NCBI GenBank assembly: GCA_002901265.1
Contig: PPHI01000031.1
Span: forward strand, 23,572 to 87,571
DNA from: Rhodopirellula baltica
GTDB lineage: Bacteria > Planctomycetota > Planctomycetia > Pirellulales > Pirellulaceae
Length of the DNA: 64,000 nucleotides
Direction of reading: 5' to 3'
Part shown: positions 54,486-62,015 of the stretch, in pieces
Numbering within the stretch: the first letter of the stretch is position 1
How the letters are laid out: each line of letters opens with the position of its first letter
Translations under genes and position numbers: made by a program
Notes under the pieces: model-generated
Database searches by the model: none
Told to the model about the DNA's origin: nothing
What the model saw: the letters and a program-made list of their open reading frames with translations, nothing else

Positions 54486-54865
54486 TGTGGCACTTAGGGT
54501 ATACCCGACATGAACACACGATCTGACAACGTCAGTCCATCGGAAACACGGGACTTTTGGGGTGACTCAGAGCGTTTGGTCCGCCCAACCCTAGATGAAC
54601 ACCGCAACGTCCGGAGACGACGGCTGACGGGCTGGATGATTGAGACCCAATGTCTATCGAGAATGGCCAGAAGTGGCCGTAGCCATCGCGTCAGGGACGT
54701 GGAACGAATTGATTTACGTTCCACCGAACGGATCTGATGACAGATCCGTTTTGCGATGTTGAAATGCTTCGATGATCAAGAAGCAAACCGGTAGGGGAAT
54801 TAGCGACGGGGAAGCGTTTTGTTGCTCCCCAGGGTCTTATTCACCACGGTTAGTGATCAAGTCTG
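54486..54865. other. Stretch with one doubtful plus-strand frame
   Basis: About 380 bases. A plus-strand frame at 54510-54737 (75 codons, MNTRSDNVSPSETRDFWG at the start) is highly Arg-rich and lacks a ribosome site. I do not call it. Otherwise I see nothing except the palindrome at 54497. Confidence 0.4.
54497..54506. promoter_or_regulatory. Palindrome GGGTATACCC upstream of the small recombinase
   Basis: Perfect 10-bp palindrome differing at two positions from GGGTTAACCC, which lies upstream of the XRE gene. It may be a second operator for the same repressor. Confidence 0.4.
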
Positions 54866-54985
54866 CTAGCTAGTAGCTTGGATGATCGCAGTTACGAGAC
54901 CGATTAGGGCTGTTAAAAGTGCAATCAACGGAGACCAGAAAAGTAGGAAGTTGGACTGATCGGGTGATTGGTTGGAATCGCTCAC
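54866..54985 (-). CDS. Tiny single-TM protein (39 aa)
   Basis: The GTG start overlaps the stop of the upstream 145-residue gene (GTGA). The peptide begins VSDSNQSPDQSNF and then has one membrane segment (FWSPLIALLTALIGLVTAII) and a short QATS end. Translational coupling and a clean TM helix support it. It is below usual size cut-offs. A holin-like or membrane-anchoring role is possible but not shown. Confidence 0.5.
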   Translation of the reverse strand: MSDSNQSPDQSNFLLFWSPLIALLTALIGLVTAIIQATS

Positions 54986-55419
54986 TGGTCATCCTCATCC
55001 AATTGGGCAAACGCTTGTTCGATGGCATCTGCAGCGTTTTGTGCCTTTCGTGCAAGTGCTTTCTCACCCGCTTTTGCCAGTTGAATTAGCTCTGGAATCC
55101 GCTCGGCAACTGCGATTCGTGTTGCGGAGTTAAGTTCTGAAAGCGATCTTGAACTTGCTAGGTCGTCGAACGCATCGGTGGATCGGTCCCAGTCGTATTC
55201 GGAGACTCGCATCAAAGGGTAAAGGAACTCCAGGTACCAACGTACCTCAGGAGCTTGTTCATAGCCTATGCAAAAGATGTCGGTAACGTCGACCTGAATG
55301 AGATTTTGAGCCCCAGGCATTTTTTTTAATCGCTTCTCTGCGAATTCGATTTTTGCTTGGAGATCAGCTAACGATTTGAAAAGATCGTCAGACAGACTTT
55401 TCGAATTGGGTTTGGGCAT
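54982..55419 (-). CDS. Protein of unknown function in the element
   Basis: 145 residues, soluble and mostly helical. It begins SKSLSDDLFKSLADLQAKIE, has a Tyr/Trp-rich middle (EVRWYLEFLYPLMRVSEYDWD), and ends with Ala-rich helix ALARKAQNAADAIEQAFAQL. No family recognised. It is coupled to the tiny TM protein gene behind it. Confidence 0.6.
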   Translation of the reverse strand: MPKPNSKSLSDDLFKSLADLQAKIEFAEKRLKKMPGAQNLIQVDVTDIFCIGYEQAPEVRWYLEFLYPLMRVSEYDWDRSTDAFDDLASSRSLSELNSATRIAVAERIPELIQLAKAGEKALARKAQNAADAIEQAFAQLDEDDQ

Positions 55420-55581
55420 TGGATCACCACTTAATGGAGTAACGCTGTTTGGCTCCCTGCAAGAAGTGACGGCTGCCGTTTAGAGCAGCATGTCGAGCCC
55501 CGGCTAAAGGGTGGAAGTCCAGTTCCAGTATCACGCTCTCTGGCGAGAAGTCAATCTCGCACTTCGCAAAAAGTCGATTGC

Positions 55582-55818
55582 TTAATTCTTTCGTGCGTTC
55601 TCAATGAGCTTGCTTGGGGAGACGCGGAGTGCTGTGCATACAGCAATGAAGTCCATGACGTTGAGCGACGACTGGTCGGTTTCGTATTTGCTGACGAAAG
55701 TTTGGTGCTTTCCAATCTTCTTGGCGAGTTCGGTTTGAGTTATGCCTTGCGATTCTCTCTTCTTCGCAAGTCGATTGCGGATGTGTTTCCAGACCTGTTC
55801 ACGTAGTGCTTCTTTCAT
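55582..55818 (-). CDS. XRE-family HTH regulator
   Basis: 78 residues, a stand-alone Cro/CI-type helix-turn-helix: ITQTELAKKIGKHQTFVSKYETDQSSLNVMDF. One DNA-binding domain with no effector or peptidase domain. The likely role is repressor of element genes. Upstream of its start lie two copies of GGTTAACC, suitable as its own operators. Confidence 0.88.
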   Translation of the reverse strand: MKEALREQVWKHIRNRLAKKRESQGITQTELAKKIGKHQTFVSKYETDQSSLNVMDFIAVCTALRVSPSKLIENARKN

Positions 55819-55843
55819 TTGTTTATTTTGAACAACCTCGATT

Positions 55844-55867
55844 GGGTTAACCCGTTTTAGGTTAACC
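55844..55867. promoter_or_regulatory. Paired GGTTAACC palindromes (candidate XRE operators)
   Basis: GGGTTAACCC at 55844-55853 and GGTTAACC at 55860-55867, centres 15 bases apart, about 26 bases upstream of the XRE start. Two spaced palindromes before a Cro-like gene are the usual sign of autoregulation. Confidence 0.55.
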
Positions 55868-56021
55868 GTGTTTGTGGGAGTGATGCTGTATTGTTGAATA
55901 GAATGGGGTTTACCAATTAGGTCTTGTCAGATCTGGGTTAGACAGCAAAAACATCAATTCCCCGGTGAATTTCGCGATTTATCCCCATCGCGACTTGCGA
56001 TCGCTGGCAGAAGTGGGACAC

Positions 56022-56693
56022 CTACGCACACCAGCGTTGCACAGCACTTTTGGACACGCAAAGTTTATCTGCGACCTTCCTGTATGAGCCAATGCGTTGA
56101 TACAGCGTCTCAGCGATCTGCATCGTCTCGCTGCTGTAACGATTGCCGGTTTGACTTGAACGAATCGGGCCAGCAAATTGCTTTTCACGACGCTTGATTT
56201 CTTCCCAGCAAAGTCTGGGGGACCATAGCGTTGCCAAGGACAACCCGTCAGCTATTCCGTAGTAGAGATCGAAAAACTCCGAATTCGAAGGTAGCAACCC
56301 CTGACTAACTGCTCGTTTGACTTCTGGCCTAATGAATCGGTCCCAAGAGTGAGCAACGATGATTGCGTCCGTCCTCCAAGATAGTTCAATGGCATTTGCT
56401 AATTGACCAAAGCTTCGATCTTCTCGCCCGCGAACTTCGGAGAATACGTCTGTGAGGTGATGTCCTTTGGCATGCAATCTGGAGCAGAGGTGGACTGTCC
56501 TACGGTGCAATGAACCTTGCCTCTTTTGCTGTTCCGTAGACACTCGTGAATAAACGATGACTTTCTGCGGTCCCTTGTACCTTGAAAATGATTCGAACCA
56601 GTAAATCGGTTTCTGCTGTTTCGAAAGGAATCGCTGTGACGGTTTGGAGTATAGATGGCAACCAATGCGGTTTGAAGTTGTTGCAATTGACAT
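56022..56693 (-). CDS. Atypical serine recombinase with C-terminal HTH
   Basis: 223 residues. The resolvase-type core is KVIVYSRVSTEQQ with Ser52 as nucleophile, and DAIIVAHSWDRFIRPEVKRAV follows where the conserved Arg segment is expected. The C-terminal HTH is IGSYRKVADKLCVSKSAVQRW. The first 40 residues form an unusual extension and the region after the core diverges from ordinary resolvases. Activity is uncertain. Transcribed divergently from the nuclease cargo gene, about 220 bases apart. Confidence 0.75.
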   Translation of the reverse strand: MSIATTSNRIGCHLYSKPSQRFLSKQQKPIYWFESFSRYKGPQKVIVYSRVSTEQQKRQGSLHRRTVHLCSRLHAKGHHLTDVFSEVRGREDRSFGQLANAIELSWRTDAIIVAHSWDRFIRPEVKRAVSQGLLPSNSEFFDLYYGIADGLSLATLWSPRLCWEEIKRREKQFAGPIRSSQTGNRYSSETMQIAETLYQRIGSYRKVADKLCVSKSAVQRWCA

Positions 56694-56914
56694 GTAATTC
56701 TCGTTGATTTGAGTGGGTCGTTCCCGCCCATGGTGCTCAACGAGAAAGACGCTCCATGGACGAGAACTGTGAAGGTCATGACTCCTTCAAACCCGCTCTG
56801 ATGATCAATCTGAGGGCCAAGCTGGTCCCTCTTCTAAGTAGTTATCGTTCGGGCCGAAATTTAGCAAATTTCGCTGACTGGCGGCCGCCCTGCGAAGCTA
56901 TTAAGATTCCCCTC

Positions 56915-58219
56915 ATGGGATACAAATTCAGGCTTAGCAAGTCCAAGAAAACGCCGTTTGGACGCTTCACAATTTCGCGATCGGGAATCACGCATTCGAT
57001 CCGAACGCCGTTCGGATCAATAAGTGCAAAGTACGGTGCAAAGCGTACCCGCTCGTCTCGTTCTCGCACGGTAAACCGCAGTGCTGTAGCGGGCGGGGGC
57101 TGCCTCGGATGCCTGGGCCAATTGAGCAGCATGTCTCTCGTCGGTCTGATCGCCCTTTGTGGCCTAGTTGGGCTCATTGGGGCGTTTGTCAAAGACCCGG
57201 AAGCTACGAAGCAGCGAGAAGCAAATCGCACAGTGATTGCTTCAACGGCTGCCACACCCAACTTCGTTGCTCCGCAAGTTGACGAATCAGGTACAGGGGA
57301 AAGCGTCGAGCCAGCACCGGAAACTGCGGCCCCGGAGCCGGATGCGGTCCCAGAGACGTCTGACGACCAAAAAGCAGAGTTGCCACCTGCCGACCCTCCG
57401 GACTCCACACCTGAGCTGAAACTACCGGAACAGGATTTCCGCACATGGACCGCGGCTAACAGTTCCAGTTCGGTAATCGCCAAGTTGGTCAATTTCAATG
57501 AAACCCACGTCCAGTTGGAGCGACAGGACACGGGGAAACGGGTCAGTCTACCGATCGAGAAACTGAGTGATGAGGATCAGCGATACGTTCAGATTGCGAC
57601 AACTCCGCGATATGACCAAGACGCAGAAGTTTTAGTCGGGCGTATCACGCGGATCGTGGATGGTGACACGGTGATTCTGTCGATCCGTGGAGTTGGCGAG
57701 GCGAAGATCCGACTGGAAGGAGTGGACGCACCTGAAACGGGGCAACGGTTTGGTGACGAGTCTAAGAGTTGGCTATCCAGCCAGATTCTTGGCAAAGACG
57801 TTCGTGCTGAATTAACCGGGAGCGACCGATATGGCAGAAAGTTGGGCCATCTCTATGTTGACTCAACCAATTGGGTCAACCAGGGGCTAATCCTTGCGGG
57901 ATTAGCGTGGCACTACGCGAAATACAATCACGACACTCGACTTGCGTCAGCACAACAGACAGCACGTGGCGGGGCACTAGGACTATGGGCGGATTCGCAA
58001 CGAATCGCACCCTGGGACTACCGCAACGGTCAGAGGGTAGAAACTGCTTTGCCAGTCAATCTTCCTTCGACGCGAGCGACTGATCCGACGGTTTACGTCA
58101 CTGATACAGGGACCAAGTACCATCGATCAGGTTGTCGCCACATCAAGCAGAGTCACTACCCGATGCCGCTAAGCCGGGCTCAGTCGGGATACGAGCCCTG
58201 CAAAGTTTGCCATCCTTGA
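56915..58219 (+). CDS. Membrane-anchored SHD1 / thermonuclease-like protein (cargo)
   Basis: 434 residues from ATG 56915. The N-terminus (MGYKFRLSKSKKTPFGRFTISRSG) is DUF4236-like. A TM helix follows near residue 70-90 (SLVGLIALCGLVGLIGAF), then a Pro/Glu linker. Next is an SHD1 domain (FRTWTAANSSSSVIAKLVNF, then RVSLPIEKLSDEDQRYV), common in planctomycetes. The SNase domain has GRITRIVDGDTVIL, GVDAPETGQRFG and SDRYGRKLGHLYV, with catalytic Asp/Arg/Glu positions kept. The C-terminus has YHRSGCRHIK and CKVCHP cysteines. It is the only long plus-strand gene of the element. A defence or DNA-degrading role is inference. Confidence 0.82.
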   Translation: MGYKFRLSKSKKTPFGRFTISRSGITHSIRTPFGSISAKYGAKRTRSSRSRTVNRSAVAGGGCLGCLGQLSSMSLVGLIALCGLVGLIGAFVKDPEATKQREANRTVIASTAATPNFVAPQVDESGTGESVEPAPETAAPEPDAVPETSDDQKAELPPADPPDSTPELKLPEQDFRTWTAANSSSSVIAKLVNFNETHVQLERQDTGKRVSLPIEKLSDEDQRYVQIATTPRYDQDAEVLVGRITRIVDGDTVILSIRGVGEAKIRLEGVDAPETGQRFGDESKSWLSSQILGKDVRAELTGSDRYGRKLGHLYVDSTNWVNQGLILAGLAWHYAKYNHDTRLASAQQTARGGALGLWADSQRIAPWDYRNGQRVETALPVNLPSTRATDPTVYVTDTGTKYHRSGCRHIKQSHYPMPLSRAQSGYEPCKVCHP

Positions 58220-58235
58220 TTCGAACCGTACTGAA

Positions 58236-58355
58236 ATGGCAAAGCCCAAAAACGAACTTAGTACAGATGATTTCAAGACTGCGCCCAATGGCAATTCCAG
58301 CTCGGCAATTGGATTGGACGACTCCGATATCAAAGAACGCCATGAGCGGACGTAG
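58236..58355 (+). CDS. Possible small protein (39 aa) after the nuclease gene
   Basis: ATG frame MAKPKNELSTDDFKTAPNG ending SDIKERHERT, hydrophilic, 16 bases after the nuclease stop. Codons look ordinary but there is no good ribosome site. It could be a small operon partner or chance. Confidence 0.35.
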   Translation: MAKPKNELSTDDFKTAPNGNSSSAIGLDDSDIKERHERT

Positions 58356-58900
58356 AAACCTGGGATAAGTCAAACATCAATTTTGCGGCGTCACCGTCAA
58401 CTTGACTGTTGACTATTTCGAATTCCTGCTGCTGGACTTCCTGCTGATTACGGTCTTAATCACGGGCGCCCACTCAATCGACATCACGCTCCAAGAGCGT
58501 GAACGAGCAATACATTGAGGATGGCAAATATTGCTGGAATCATGTCAGTTATCAAAAAAACGGCATAATCTATTGATCATTCTCCGGGTGCACGACGGTA
58601 AGTCTGCGAATTGAAAGCAAAGCTAAGGGAATACTTCAGAAATTTCAGCAGATTACCGTCATTGGCGTTGCAACCGCCATTACACCGCCGCGAGCTTGTA
58701 ACTCTTTGCTGATTAAAGACTTAGAGATTTGTCTCGACAACGCATGTTCCCTCTGACACCTGACACGCCAATGACGTAAGGTGTTACTAGCAAAGGGTTT
58801 TGAAACAAGCTGAGGAATGAGTTTGACAGTTCGCAAGCAAACTTTAACATTCTCTTGGCTAACAGGGCCAATCCGAAAAATCCCCAAACTTGTAGGCAGA
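58356..58900. other. Gene-free stretch inside the element
   Basis: About 545 bases. One plus-strand frame (LLLDFLLITVLITGAHS, hydrophobic) lacks a normal start codon and is not called. No further motif seen. Confidence 0.4.
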
Positions 58901-58939
58901 ACCGCGCAGGCGGTTAGGCGAAGAATCCGCCTCTGCGGT
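58901..58939 (+). other. Imperfect inverted repeat in the leader of a tiny gene
   Basis: Arms ACCGCGCAGGCGG (58901) and CCGCCTCTGCGGT (58927) pair over 11 of 13 positions with a 13-base loop. It lies about 50 bases upstream of the tiny gene at 58989 and may be a leader RNA structure. Confidence 0.5.
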
Positions 58940-58988
58940 CCGATCGTGAGGAACGCAAATTCTGCACTCAAGTACGGAGGAGTTTGAA

Positions 58989-59063
58989 ATGACTGGTCCT
59001 GCTGAAATGCTGGTCGTAATGACCATCATATTGGCCGTCTGCCTTTTCGGGCGGAAACGATAG
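58989..59063 (+). CDS. Tiny single-TM peptide (24 aa) with strong ribosome site
   Basis: MTGPAEMLVVMTIILAVCLFGRKR: almost wholly one membrane helix with a basic end. GGAGG lies eight bases before the ATG, the best ribosome site seen in the element. A hairpin (59064-59093) starts right after the stop, and a terminator follows. The arrangement is that of a short independent transcript. The start of the peptide resembles a TatA N-terminus, but there is no amphipathic helix. A toxin-like or membrane signalling peptide is equally possible. Confidence 0.6.
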   Translation: MTGPAEMLVVMTIILAVCLFGRKR

Positions 59064-59093
59064 CTATCCTGGCGGCTTTCGCCACCAGGATAG
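59064..59093 (+). other. Hairpin directly after the tiny gene
   Basis: Stem CTATCCTGG / CCAGGATAG, nine perfect pairs, around an inner partly paired loop GCGGCTTTCGCCA. There is no T-run, so it is probably an RNA stabiliser or part of a composite 3' end. Confidence 0.6.
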
Positions 59094-59145
59094 CGAAGCA
59101 TCGGTCTATCCAGACTCTGTCACGAGGAAATGGATAGAACCTTCG

Positions 59146-59180
59146 AACCGTGGTCAGCAATGCTGATCACGGTTTTTTTT
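59146..59180 (+). terminator. Rho-independent terminator
   Basis: Stem AACCGTGGTCAGCA / TGCTGATCACGGTT (13 of 14 pairs, short loop) followed by eight T. It ends the transcript of the tiny gene and insulates the element's right end from comM. Confidence 0.8.
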
Positions 59181-59524
59181 GCAAAAACTCAAAACTGATC
59201 AGAGTCAGCATGTTTGACGTGACTGATTGATGGTTCGCTGACCATGTTTATGGCTCGTCTACCGATTTAGCACTGTTGGGTGCTATCTACATCTATCAGC
59301 GTCATATATGACGCTAATAGATCTAGATACCCAGGATATCAATAACATACACCCGATCAACGCGTTCGTGGGATTTTCCGGCGTCTAAATCCTCGGATTG
59401 CTTCGCAAACCCTTTGTGGTCAATGACTTGCGGAAGATCGATGCAACTCGAAAATGCAGGGCTGTCCAGCTTCGGCCCTGGTGCCGGAGAATCCAATCTG
59501 ATTCACATCCACTGCAATGGCTGG
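59181..59524. other. Element end segment with a long palindrome
   Basis: No gene on the plus strand. On the minus strand the comM N-half frame runs on into this DNA to a stop at 59420. It contains the palindrome centred at 59306-59307, described as a separate feature. Confidence 0.5.
59293..59320. repeat. 28-bp near-perfect palindrome
   Basis: The core AGCGTCATATATGACGCT (59298-59315) is a perfect 18-bp palindrome. It extends to CTATC / AATAG on the two sides with one mismatched pair. It may be a recombinase subsite, a replication or excision-factor binding site, or an operator. Confidence 0.6.
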
Positions 59525-60199
59525 AACCGGATACAACATGATTAAATTATGCGAACCGGCGGCGGCGAGTGTGATCGCGCGCTTGGCAGATTCTTGGCCG
59601 CGGACGTCACCGAAGTCGATGTCGTACAAGCTGTGTTCTTCGAACAGTTCTTCAAGTCGACTGGGTGCGGGCGCGATGTCGACTTCGCCTGCAAAGAACG
59701 CGACGGCTTGAGAGAGACTTTCGACCGGAATGATTTCCAAGCCTTCGACGACGGCGGCTTCGGCAGCGTTTGCGGCCGGTAAGACTAAGCCGCGAAGCTC
59801 TTGGTCTTTGGCTGCTTCGATGGCGATCGACAAGCCGCCTTTGACCGGACGGGTGTAGCCTTCGAGCGCGAGTTCGCCGATGATCGCGTATTGTTCCAGC
59901 CGGTCGGGAATTAGCTGTCCGCTGCCGGCGAGGACACCGAGCGCAACGGACAGATCGAACGAGGCGGCTTGTTTGGGGAGGTCACCTGGTGCGAGGTTGA
60001 TCACGATGCGATCGATCGGTCGGGTAAAGCCGCTGTTGACGATTGCCCTTTCGACGCGGTGGGTCGATTCTTTGACGGCGGTGTCAGGCAGGCCGACGAG
60101 AATGGTTTTGGGCATCGCGGCGGGAGAGATGTCGACCTCGACATCGACCGGCATCGCTTCGATTCCCAGCAAGGTGTAGGTTTTCAACCGTGCAAGCAT
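59420..60199 (-). pseudogene. comM: ComM/YifB, N-terminal half (gene split by integrated element)
   Basis: Starts at ATG 60199 with MLARLKTYTLLG, followed by VEVDISPAAMPKTILVGLPD and TAVKESTHRVERAIVNSGF. This is the ComM N-terminal ribosomal-S5-like (ChlI) domain. Host-derived sequence stops at AAGSHNLIM (about residue 221), just before Walker A. The last 39 residues (LYPVPAIAVDVNQ and onward) are read from element DNA. The protein lacks the ATPase and cannot be functional alone. Excision would restore the full reading frame. Confidence 0.9.
59525..59542 (+). other. Attachment junction between element and comM N-terminal half
   Basis: Plus strand AACCGGATACAA, then CATGAT (core ATCATG on the minus strand, 59542-59537), followed by comM. 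It is an exact inverted copy of 48043-48060 across 18 bases. Confidence 0.8.
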
Positions 60200-60483
60200 G
60201 TCCTCGGTCCCAATAAGTCTCCTGCGGCAGCACACCCTCAATGGTGGCGACTAAACCCGCCGCTGGCAAGCGGGCGTGAGCTGGACCGAAACGTCGAGAA
60301 CTCGCTTTGTTGTCATCCGCGATCAAACCTTGCTCGAAGTTGATGGAGTCCGAAGTTCGCTCAAGACAAGACTGTTTTTAGCTCGATGATCTGGGTACGC
60401 TTATCAACCGACCGAGCAGGGACTAATGCTCTGGCACCGAATCTTGCATTCGCATCGTATCGCTGACCTGAACTAAGACACGG

Positions 60484-60996
60484 ATGAATCTACTGTTTTC
60501 CATCGCGAGCACTTCGATCGAGTGCGATAACACACGAAACTCGATCCGCTTGTCGGTTGAAGATTTAGTCCGAGGATCGTCAGCGGTATCACTTCGCGAA
60601 AACGGTCCCTGTTTATGCCTTGAGGTCGAAGCGTCCGACCTGGGCTGCGAATCGAGCATGGACTCCGACGATCTGTTGGAATTGCTCAAGCGACTTGCCG
60701 AAGTGAGCCAAGGGCTTGACTTGCGCTGGCAAATCGGACACGAACTCGATGCCCGGATGGGCGAATTTGACGGTAGCGGCATTCGTTCGGACTTGGCGAT
60801 CGAATTGTCGACTGCGTTTACGGTCGCACAATCACTGGCCGGGATCATCGTCGATGGCGAGTTTGCCGACGAATATGAAGATGACGACGATGGTAGCGAC
60901 TCGCCACGCGATTTCGTGAACCTTCAAAACGACGACGAGTGGAATTCGTTGACAGCGTTCGAGGAAACGTTCCAACGTTTCCCCGAGATGGACTGA
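60484..60996 (+). CDS. Acidic protein of unknown function
   Basis: 170 residues, strongly acidic at the C-terminus (ADEYEDDDDGSDSPRDF). It has a helical core (DSDDLLELLKRLAEVSQGLD) and an early beta part (NSIRLSVEDLVRGSS). It reads on the strand opposite a shorter Arg/Ser-rich frame, which is the shadow. The composition fits a real cytoplasmic protein. No family recognised. Confidence 0.65.
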   Translation: MNLLFSIASTSIECDNTRNSIRLSVEDLVRGSSAVSLRENGPCLCLEVEASDLGCESSMDSDDLLELLKRLAEVSQGLDLRWQIGHELDARMGEFDGSGIRSDLAIELSTAFTVAQSLAGIIVDGEFADEYEDDDDGSDSPRDFVNLQNDDEWNSLTAFEETFQRFPEMD

Positions 60997-61022
60997 CACT
61001 CAATCGATCGAAGACGGTCGAT

Positions 61023-62015
61023 TTACGACTGCTTTTTGAAATCCAACTTGATTGTCGGATTGTTGTTCGCGTCTTTAAGTTGCCAAATCAGTTGGTCGTT
61101 TTGCATTGTCACGCTGCCATTGAGTGTGATGCCTTTTCCTTGCAGGATCAAAGCATCGTCAGCCAGTTTGAATTGGCCTTGTGAGACTTGGTTCTTGCCG
61201 TTTTGCGTGTAGACCAAGACGAAGTTCGATTGGTCATCGAAACGAATCGCCCAGGCTTGTTTTGCAGAGACTTTGGCAGACCAAGTCCCTACCATTTGAC
61301 TTGCATCAATGGCCGTCGGAGGTGTTGCTGGTTCAACCGCCGGGCTTTGTTGAGCCACGCTGTCATCGCTTTCGGAAACGAGGCGTGCGATCACGCTAGA
61401 GCTTGCGTCTTGCAAAACGCCTGCCACACGGCGCATGTCTTCGATCGATGCGTTTGGCGTGCCCATTGAGGTGTGCAGTACGATTGAATCGTTCTCGATT
61501 ACCAATTGCACGTTGGAGAGTTTGCTCAGCTCCGTTATGGCTTGGTAAAGCAACTCGCCCTGACGAGGTGAAGTCGCAAGTGATGACGTCACTGGGATTG
61601 GCAAGTGAATGTCGATCCGCTGGCTGTCGGCATCAACGCGAAACAGAAACGCGGCCGATTCGTCAGACGACGTTTCCGCTGCGTCAAAAAGCTCGCTGGC
61701 TTGGACGCGTACGGTTTGCGATTCGATCGAGTGCTGGATGTCGTAGCCGCTCAAAAATTTCCCCAAAGAAACTTCGCCGACAATCCGATCGCTTGTTTTT
61801 GCCTGTGCCGTCGCTTCGTTGATTTGCGTGGCGGCAACGGTTTGCGACATCGTGATTTTGCTGAACAAGTCCCCGATCAATCCGCTTGCGCGTTGCGTGG
61901 GAGCGTTTGGCGTGTCTTCTGCGAGTGCGGTGACCGAAGTGCAAGCCAAGCCTGTTGTGATTGCTATCATCGAAAGTGCGATTCGGATCGGCTTCGGTCT
62001 GGCTGTCTGGTTCAT
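61023..62015 (-). CDS. Secreted protein of unknown function
   Basis: About 330 residues with a signal peptide (IRIALSMIAITTGLACTSVTALA). The middle domain is VGEVSLGKFLSGYDIQHSIE, followed by helices. The C-terminal lipocalin-like domain is MVGTWSAKVSAKQAWAIRFDD, then GQFKLADDALILQGKG and WQLKDANNNPTIKLDF, a pattern shared with planctomycete exported proteins that bind small molecules. Start at 62015 chosen for the signal peptide. The upstream frame to 62261 is leader. Confidence 0.75.
   Translation of the reverse strand: MNQTARPKPIRIALSMIAITTGLACTSVTALAEDTPNAPTQRASGLIGDLFSKITMSQTVAATQINEATAQAKTSDRIVGEVSLGKFLSGYDIQHSIESQTVRVQASELFDAAETSSDESAAFLFRVDADSQRIDIHLPIPVTSSLATSPRQGELLYQAITELSKLSNVQLVIENDSIVLHTSMGTPNASIEDMRRVAGVLQDASSSVIARLVSESDDSVAQQSPAVEPATPPTAIDASQMVGTWSAKVSAKQAWAIRFDDQSNFVLVYTQNGKNQVSQGQFKLADDALILQGKGITLNGSVTMQNDQLIWQLKDANNNPTIKLDFKKQS

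Larger units (their letters stand above)
48045..59536. mobile_element. Serine-integrase element of about 11.5 kb inserted in comM
   Basis: Bounded by the ATCATG direct repeat and inverted arms TTGTATCCGGTT / AACCGGATACAA. It holds a large serine integrase beside one end and two small serine recombinases. It also has TerS-like and TerL genes, a DUF2213/protease-like gene, an XRE regulator, a nuclease cargo gene and several short genes. No portal, capsid or tail gene was recognised. The genes look more AT-rich than the flanks. It fits a packaging satellite or a reduced prophage. The Tn7-like islands known from comM in Acinetobacter carry a different transposition machinery. Confidence 0.85.

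Noticed and set aside
54510..54737. 75-codon plus-strand gene in the element
   Set aside because: Very Arg-rich, no ribosome site, no conserved motif.
58989..59063. tatA gene
   Set aside because: Only the TM start resembles TatA. The amphipathic helix and tail are missing and the frame closes after 24 codons.
48045..59536. A Tn7-like AbaR-type island, as known from comM in Acinetobacter
   Set aside because: No TniA/TnsB-type DDE transposase or ATPase partner is present. The integrase is a large serine recombinase and the boundaries fit att sites.
60423..60848. 141-codon minus-strand frame
   Set aside because: Ser/Arg-rich antisense of the acidic protein at 60484-60996, which has the more protein-like composition.
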